Assembly (NCBI GenBank): GCA_019914945.1
Contig: CM034100.1
Location: forward strand, 14,519,096 to 14,583,095
Source of the DNA: Typha latifolia
Lineage: Eukaryota > Streptophyta > Magnoliopsida > Poales > Typhaceae
DNA: 64,000 bases
Direction of reading: 5' to 3'
Within the stretch, counting starts at the first letter, position 1, and every line of letters begins with the position of its first letter. This document shows positions 60,501 to 64,000 of the stretch, piece after piece. The notes beneath the pieces were generated by a model. That model saw only the letters and a list, made by a program, of their open reading frames with translations, ran no database searches and had not been told where the DNA came from. Position numbers and translations under genes: made by a program.

Positions 60501-63500
60501 AAAATCTTGAAAGATCATAGCATACTTACAGGAAATTTTGGATACATTTGGGCAGTTGACAGGTTCCTCAACTGCTGTCACACCCTCCCTAGATTATTGT
60601 GGTAAAAGAAGCACTTGTTATCAGCTACACAAGATTGTTTCCTCAACAAAAGAATTGAGATAAACTGACCTAAAATTTCCAAGCATAAATCCGACAGTTC
60701 GTTTACCCTGCAACGAATAGCCCACTGAAAACTCACATTTGCTACGGTATCCATTTATTATTGGTGACTCTAATATGCCTTCAAGCTTGCACGGAAGACC
60801 ACCTAAATGATTTAGATAAAAAATTCACTTTTAAATGAAAAAAAAAGCACCAGAATTTTTTTATTATGCAATATAGATGTAAAAAGAGAACACTTTGGAT
60901 GAGCATCAAATAACAAAGAAACATTGTCTAGTGATAATGAACATGCTACTTTGATACTGATCTTGTAGATACTGGAGTTGTCTTTTATAGGAGTGCTTCA
61001 TCAGATCATTTTGCTAGTCACAGGAAAAACTAGGTAAAAACATCATAAAAGTTCATTTTATGTGAAGGATTTCTACTCTTTGATCCAGCCCAGCAAGGGT
61101 TAGCTTTAGAGCCACCTTTAGCAAGTTCAGTTTTACTCTACCCGTCATCACCAACAAGGGCACAAGGCAAGCAACAACCTAACATCTATGCAAGTCAAAA
61201 GTTCGAGAAGGTAGTTACTATCTGGTAGGATTTAGGAAGGGTAAGTCCAGTCTTATCTGTAAAAAGAATTTCCCAGGGAACTTGCATCAAATATTTGTAT
61301 CACTATCAATACATAAATTTATTTACAGCCTAAACCTGAGTTTTTGATTCCTAAGTACTAAAAGCAATGAAAGGAGCAATTGTGGTAGTTGAACCCAAAA
61401 AATATAATTGCATATCTTCCGATGTCAATCAATGTCGAAATGGATTAAGAAAAAAAATGAGCTTAATAGAAAAAAAAGACTCAAAGATGATCTACCTTAT
61501 AGAAAATAAAATGATAAATTTTCCCTTAAAAGGATGACAAATCCGCTGGCAAAATTTTGTGATGTTTTCACCAGCTATTTTACAAAGAAAATTCAATTGC
61601 CATAGCAACTCTTTCGAAGAGAAGGTTGCCAAGAGTGAATAGTGAAAGGGGATATTACCTATTTCTCTTGACTTAATCACCCACTCTGGAAGTGGTACAG
61701 AATCTGGACAAGCTTTCCGAGCATTCCGAGTCTGCAGTGGAATGAAAACTAAGAAACTCCCAATTATGCATAACCTGAATTACCAAATCTTTTTAAAGAA
61801 CATTACAGACCATAACAATCAAGAACAGGATATAATAACAAGAATATAGTTTCTTAACCAAATTTCAGTAGAAAATACATTCTATAAGGCTTGGCAACTA
61901 TCTTACAAGTCGCTTGAGTATTTGCAACAGCCCATTTTTCTTGTAATCCAACTGCTCATTGTAGGGCATATGAGCAAGTGGAGTGACCACATCACGAACA
62001 GCTTTTGTCTTTGAAGCTAAGCCTTCACCTAGAGAAGTTTCTTCTTCAGTATTAGTACCCAGCTTGACCAAATTTGATTCCATGTCAGGATTGGAATCAT
62101 CATTGCCTGATTGGTTTGCCCCATGCTGTTGTCTACTTTGATCAAAAGAATTTTCCATCTTATGTTTCTTCTCATGGGATTTACGAATGGCATCTACAAC
62201 CTTTATTTCCTTTCCACCAGTAGACTTTTGATTCAAAATCTATTCAATTTGAAAGGTGGCAGAAAAACCAAGATTCCGTTACCAAATACTCATACTGATA
62301 AATGTTTGGGAAGTACAAGGGATTACCTCAATAGCACTTTTAAGATGTTCAGTATTCTCAAAGGTCACAAAACCTACTGGCATTCCCTTTTTCTTTTTAG
62401 CAGACTTGTAGAAAATTCCCTGAACATTAAGTAATGGTTTCAGATCTCCACACAGAGAGAAAATCCAAAATTTTTTAAATAGTCAAAGGAGTTGAAATAA
62501 AAAGACTATGTACTATTTTACTTTGCCATCAGAAGTTCACAAATGCAGTAGAATATACTGATGAGCGTAAAAGATTCAAGCAATAACAATCTTTGACCTA
62601 ATATAATCAACCATTACATGTAGTAGATAACTTCTCAAGATAGAAACTTAAGTAGTATAGACCAAGATGATGTTCTCATAATAGATAAATAGTATATCAT
62701 AGATGAGATAATTGATTATTCATTATTATGTAAATGATGGATGATTATTAATCAAAAGTCAATTCCTTCACTGAGAAGCTCAGTATGAGTCCTAAATCAA
62801 TTCTAACTTGTGCCTATTGGACATCCGCAATAAGGGACAGGGGAACTAATTAAAATCAGCTCCAAAAGGTTTATTATAACCTTCTCTCCGGCTTCCCTCC
62901 TCTTTACTCCCTATTCCCATTTCTCTTCTACCTCCTCTCACAGTGGGTGGGTTAAGCATCTTTTCATTTGTTGGCACTGTTCTTCCTTCCTCTCCTTTCT
63001 GCCCCACAGATGGTGGGGTATCCCTCTTCTCCTTTCCTCTTTTCACAAATTTTTTATTGTAATAGCTTTGTCCTAAAAGCTGAAAATTTGTCTTCCATGT
63101 GACCTTAAATCTATTCCTTGTCTCAGAGTAAAGTTACTTAGCTCAGAAAATTGATGTAGAGAAGAGTTCTATCAAAAGAGTAGCTTTTTCATTACATTCC
63201 TAAATTGTAGTCGTTAGATTGATCAACAAAGAGATTCATATTTGCTTCTTTTGAAATTCTATTCTGTCTCTTGATTCTTTTGAATGTCCCTGTGCTTGAG
63301 ATAGCAGCGTAACTAGAAGATAGTATGATTTTAATATATCCTTACGTATCAAAGAAATCAATTCACCAAGATAGAGAACACAACAACTCTACCTGACCGT
63401 CAAGGAAGCTCTTTAAATTGTCGGACGCCCACTTCCTCGGGAGGCCAATCAGGCATTTGTCGAGCGACTCCTCGTCCACCGTCACCTCCGGCGCCGCCAA

Positions 63501-63887
63501 AGCTTCCACCTTTCCGTCTCCGCCGGCCCCATCAGACTTCATTAGCTTCTTGGCGCGGTTGGAGGTGGGATCCCACGTGTTGTCAGGCCGAGGGCGGAGC
63601 TCGGCCTCCCCATGGGCATAGCGGCACGCGTCGCCATGGCTGCAGCCATCTCCCCCGATATTCCTGCGGAAGTATGAGCACAGGCTCGTCTTCCACAGTG
63701 GAGCCTTGTTCTTCGAGTCTTCTTTGGCTTCCTCCCCAACTCCATTGCTCTCTTCCTCTTCTCTCTTGCGCTTCTCCGAGGCAACTAATGCTACTCTATC
63801 TCCGTTAACTTCGGAGGATATGGATTCAGTGAACTGGGGATTGGACGGACCGATCTCTCCGACGGTGGGAGTTGCGTCCATCTCCAT
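54506..63887 (-). CDS. TRMT2A: CCCH zinc-finger tRNA (uracil-5-)-methyltransferase, TRM2/TRMT2A type, 14 exons
   Basis: Expected to methylate uracil 54 of tRNA using S-adenosylmethionine. Exons (high to low): 63393-63887, 62327-62419, 61907-62239, 61659-61731, 60670-60802, 60435-60588, 60192-60275, 59721-59843, 57682-57852, 57470-57604, 56756-56851, 55727-56239, 54934-54977, 54506-54749; 2691 nt, 896 residues. Order: CCCH finger (Cys70, 82, 88, His92), RRM-like region (KGMPVGFVTFENTEHLKSAI), TRAM/central domain, SAM motif DICCGTGTIGL (about 580-590), NRVGMVVGIEMNESAV, VDPPRVGLHP, catalytic Cys820 in YISCNPESL, and closing HCELVMLLER with the base Glu889. The plant homologue is annotated as a CCCH zinc-finger protein (Arabidopsis At2g28450). 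The start is the ATG at 63887; the frame opens at a GTG at 63911 but that is not a credible start. Exon 12 carries a long acidic Ser/Asn-rich insert. Confidence 0.96.
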
Positions 63888-64000
63888 GGGTGTAGGGTTT
63901 TGAGAGCTCACTAATTTTTGAAGAGAAGGGAAGGTTAATCCCTAATAAGAAAGCTAGACTTCGTTTTATAAGTTTTGGGCTGCCAATGGGTCGGATACTG
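63888..64000. promoter_or_regulatory. Leader/promoter edge of the tRNA methyltransferase gene
   Basis: Sequence upstream of the ATG at 63887 to the window end. On the minus strand an AATTAGTGAGCTCTC leader is seen; too little sequence remains to place a TATA box. Confidence 0.35.

Noticed and set aside
63888..63911. Start of the tRNA methyltransferase at 63911
   Set aside because: The codon there is GTG; the first ATG in frame is at 63887 with a second two codons later, so the shorter start is used.
1..64000. CRISPR arrays, operons, ribosome binding sites, rRNA genes and plasmid-type origins
   Set aside because: The window is eukaryotic nuclear DNA with introns; no spaced direct-repeat array or rRNA sequence was seen, and no stretch folds as a clear tRNA by eye.

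Overview
This is nuclear DNA from a flowering plant. Almost every gene is split by many introns, the proteins are plant families (NDR1/HIN1-like, GPI-anchored lipid-transfer, Ycf20-like, CAD, GIR1-like), and AT-rich non-coding DNA carries plant transposon relics. First exons are strongly GC-rich (disulfide isomerase, tRNA methyltransferase, MIP) while later exons are AT-rich. That 5'-to-3' gradient suggests a monocot, but I cannot name the species. Exon models were built by hand from the frame, GT/GC-AG borders and family knowledge; all joined models sum to whole codons.

Layout: a possible gene end at the left edge (3-131); an NDR1/HIN1-like gene (1661-2293, minus); a 5'-truncated LINE with a 14-bp target duplication (3162-4277); a 17-exon mitochondrial intermediate peptidase gene spread over 13 kb (6758-20024, minus) whose introns hold several DNA transposons and local duplications; a cluster of GPI-anchored lipid-transfer genes (20827-26750) with two intact genes tail to tail and relict pieces between them; a chloroplast Ycf20-like gene (27931-29506, minus); a CAD1-type alcohol dehydrogenase (32452-38049, plus); UEV1 (39300-43485, plus) with a hAT-like element in intron 1; a GIR1-like zinc-ribbon gene (44889-45194, plus); a KDEL-tailed disulfide isomerase PDIL1-4 (46630-51715, plus); a proline-rich membrane protein (52869-53348, plus); and a CCCH-finger tRNA uracil-5-methyltransferase (54506-63887, minus).

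The genes are unrelated housekeeping and cell-wall genes, not a pathway or operon. The most notable signals are a three-copy family of GC-rich hAT-like elements lying in introns (two with exact 8-bp target duplications), one of which carries a near-perfect 50-bp-arm hairpin; two GC-AG introns; a CMHC first active site in the disulfide isomerase where CGHC is usual; and duplicated tail exons downstream of a lipid-transfer gene that could provide an alternative C-terminus. I found no CRISPR array, rRNA, convincing tRNA or intact virus, and nothing I would call a wholly new system.
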